Origin: JAHEGP01 sp963792875
GTDB lineage: Bacteria; Pseudomonadota; Gammaproteobacteria; Pseudomonadales; JAHEGP01
DNA: 64,000 bases
Direction: 5' to 3'
Assembly (NCBI GenBank): GCA_963792875.1
Contig: CAWBXV010000002.1
Span: 558,001-622,000 of the forward strand
Shown here: positions 63,861 to 64,000 of the stretch, piece by piece
How the letters are laid out: each line of letters begins with the position of its first letter
Numbering within the stretch: position 1 is the first letter of the stretch
Position numbers and translations under genes: made by a program
The notes under the pieces: model-generated
What the model saw: only the letters and a program-made list of their open reading frames with translations
Databases searched by the model: none
Told to the model about the DNA's origin: nothing

Positions 63861-64000
63861 GGAGTATCCTCTCTTACTAAAAGCTGCGCTGACTGAAGCT
63901 GCGCAAAGGCCGCACCGCAGGGAACGGGCCCCCCGGACGAAGCACGCCCTGCCCGGGCGCTCAAATGGCGCGTATCTTACACCAAAACCGCTGCGATCGC

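Overview
The window is GC-rich DNA, apart from one AT-richer block at about 53.5-57.7 kb. Its gene complement is typical of a free-living gammaproteobacterium: PqiABC, PstSCAB-PhoU with PhoB boxes, an E. coli-type pyruvate formate-lyase pair, an SO_0444-like permease, an MJ1255/VC2487-type glycosyltransferase and DUF808. The many acyl-CoA dehydrogenase, crotonase, thiolase-like, MaoC and CaiB/BaiF genes suggest a lipid- or steroid-degrading marine lineage. A Halieaceae-like organism is my guess; no rRNA is present to settle it. I see no tRNA, rRNA, CRISPR array, transposase, integrase or prophage.

Layout. 0-5 kb: the 5' part of an ADP-forming acyl-CoA synthetase, a divergent histone-deacetylase-like enzyme, and a secreted thrombospondin type 3 repeat protein with a clear intrinsic terminator. 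5-11 kb: a long acyl-CoA dehydrogenase, DUF2252, and an enoyl-CoA hydratase/thiolase-like pair. 11-14.4 kb: pflB-pflA. 14.5-18 kb: pqiA-pqiA-pqiB-pqiC with overlapping genes, followed by a 13-bp tandem repeat. 18-22.5 kb: FAD oxidase, PLP dehydratase, a small unknown, a crotonase without the usual glutamates, and thioredoxin. 22.7-30.2 kb: a BigR/SqrR-like two-cysteine ArsR regulator behind a palindromic operator, then a periplasmic rhodanese, an RND pump, its adaptor, DUF302, and (probably from its own promoter) a fused ZIP-like/permease metal transporter. 30-34 kb: SulP transporter, PAP2 phosphatase and glycosyltransferase. 33.9-39.5 kb: the phosphate operon behind four 11-bp-spaced PhoB half-sites. 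39.5-50 kb: a minus-strand acyl-CoA catabolic block with a doubled CaiB protein, a lipid-droplet-hydrolase-like protein, peroxiredoxin, two different acyl-CoA dehydrogenases, two overlapping MaoC-like hydratase genes and two more CaiB proteins. 50-53.5 kb: a PEP mutase/isocitrate lyase homologue, a UPF0104 membrane protein, a cupin and a DUF4157 metalloprotein. 53.5-57.7 kb: an AT-richer minus-strand block with a CDF metal exporter, small proteins, a cold-shock protein, a GNAT enzyme and a ferritin-like pseudogene. 57.7-64 kb: a frameshifted molybdopterin oxidoreductase, a gluzincin-like peptidase, DUF808 and an aldehyde dehydrogenase.

How the parts work together. The candidate least described as a unit is 22.7-30.2 kb. 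The cysteine spacing of the regulator (66 residues, as in BigR and SqrR) predicts persulfide sensing, and the rhodanese fits that, yet the main cargo is an RND efflux pump plus DUF302. This suggests a sulfur-responsive export module. The 43.7-49.9 kb genes look like a side-chain beta-oxidation module built from two acyl-CoA dehydrogenases and two hot-dog proteins, comparable in composition to heteromeric steroid side-chain enzymes. Gene decay is concentrated at 56.8-59.9 kb, where a ferritin-like gene carries four in-frame stops and the adjacent molybdoenzyme gene carries a one-base frameshift.
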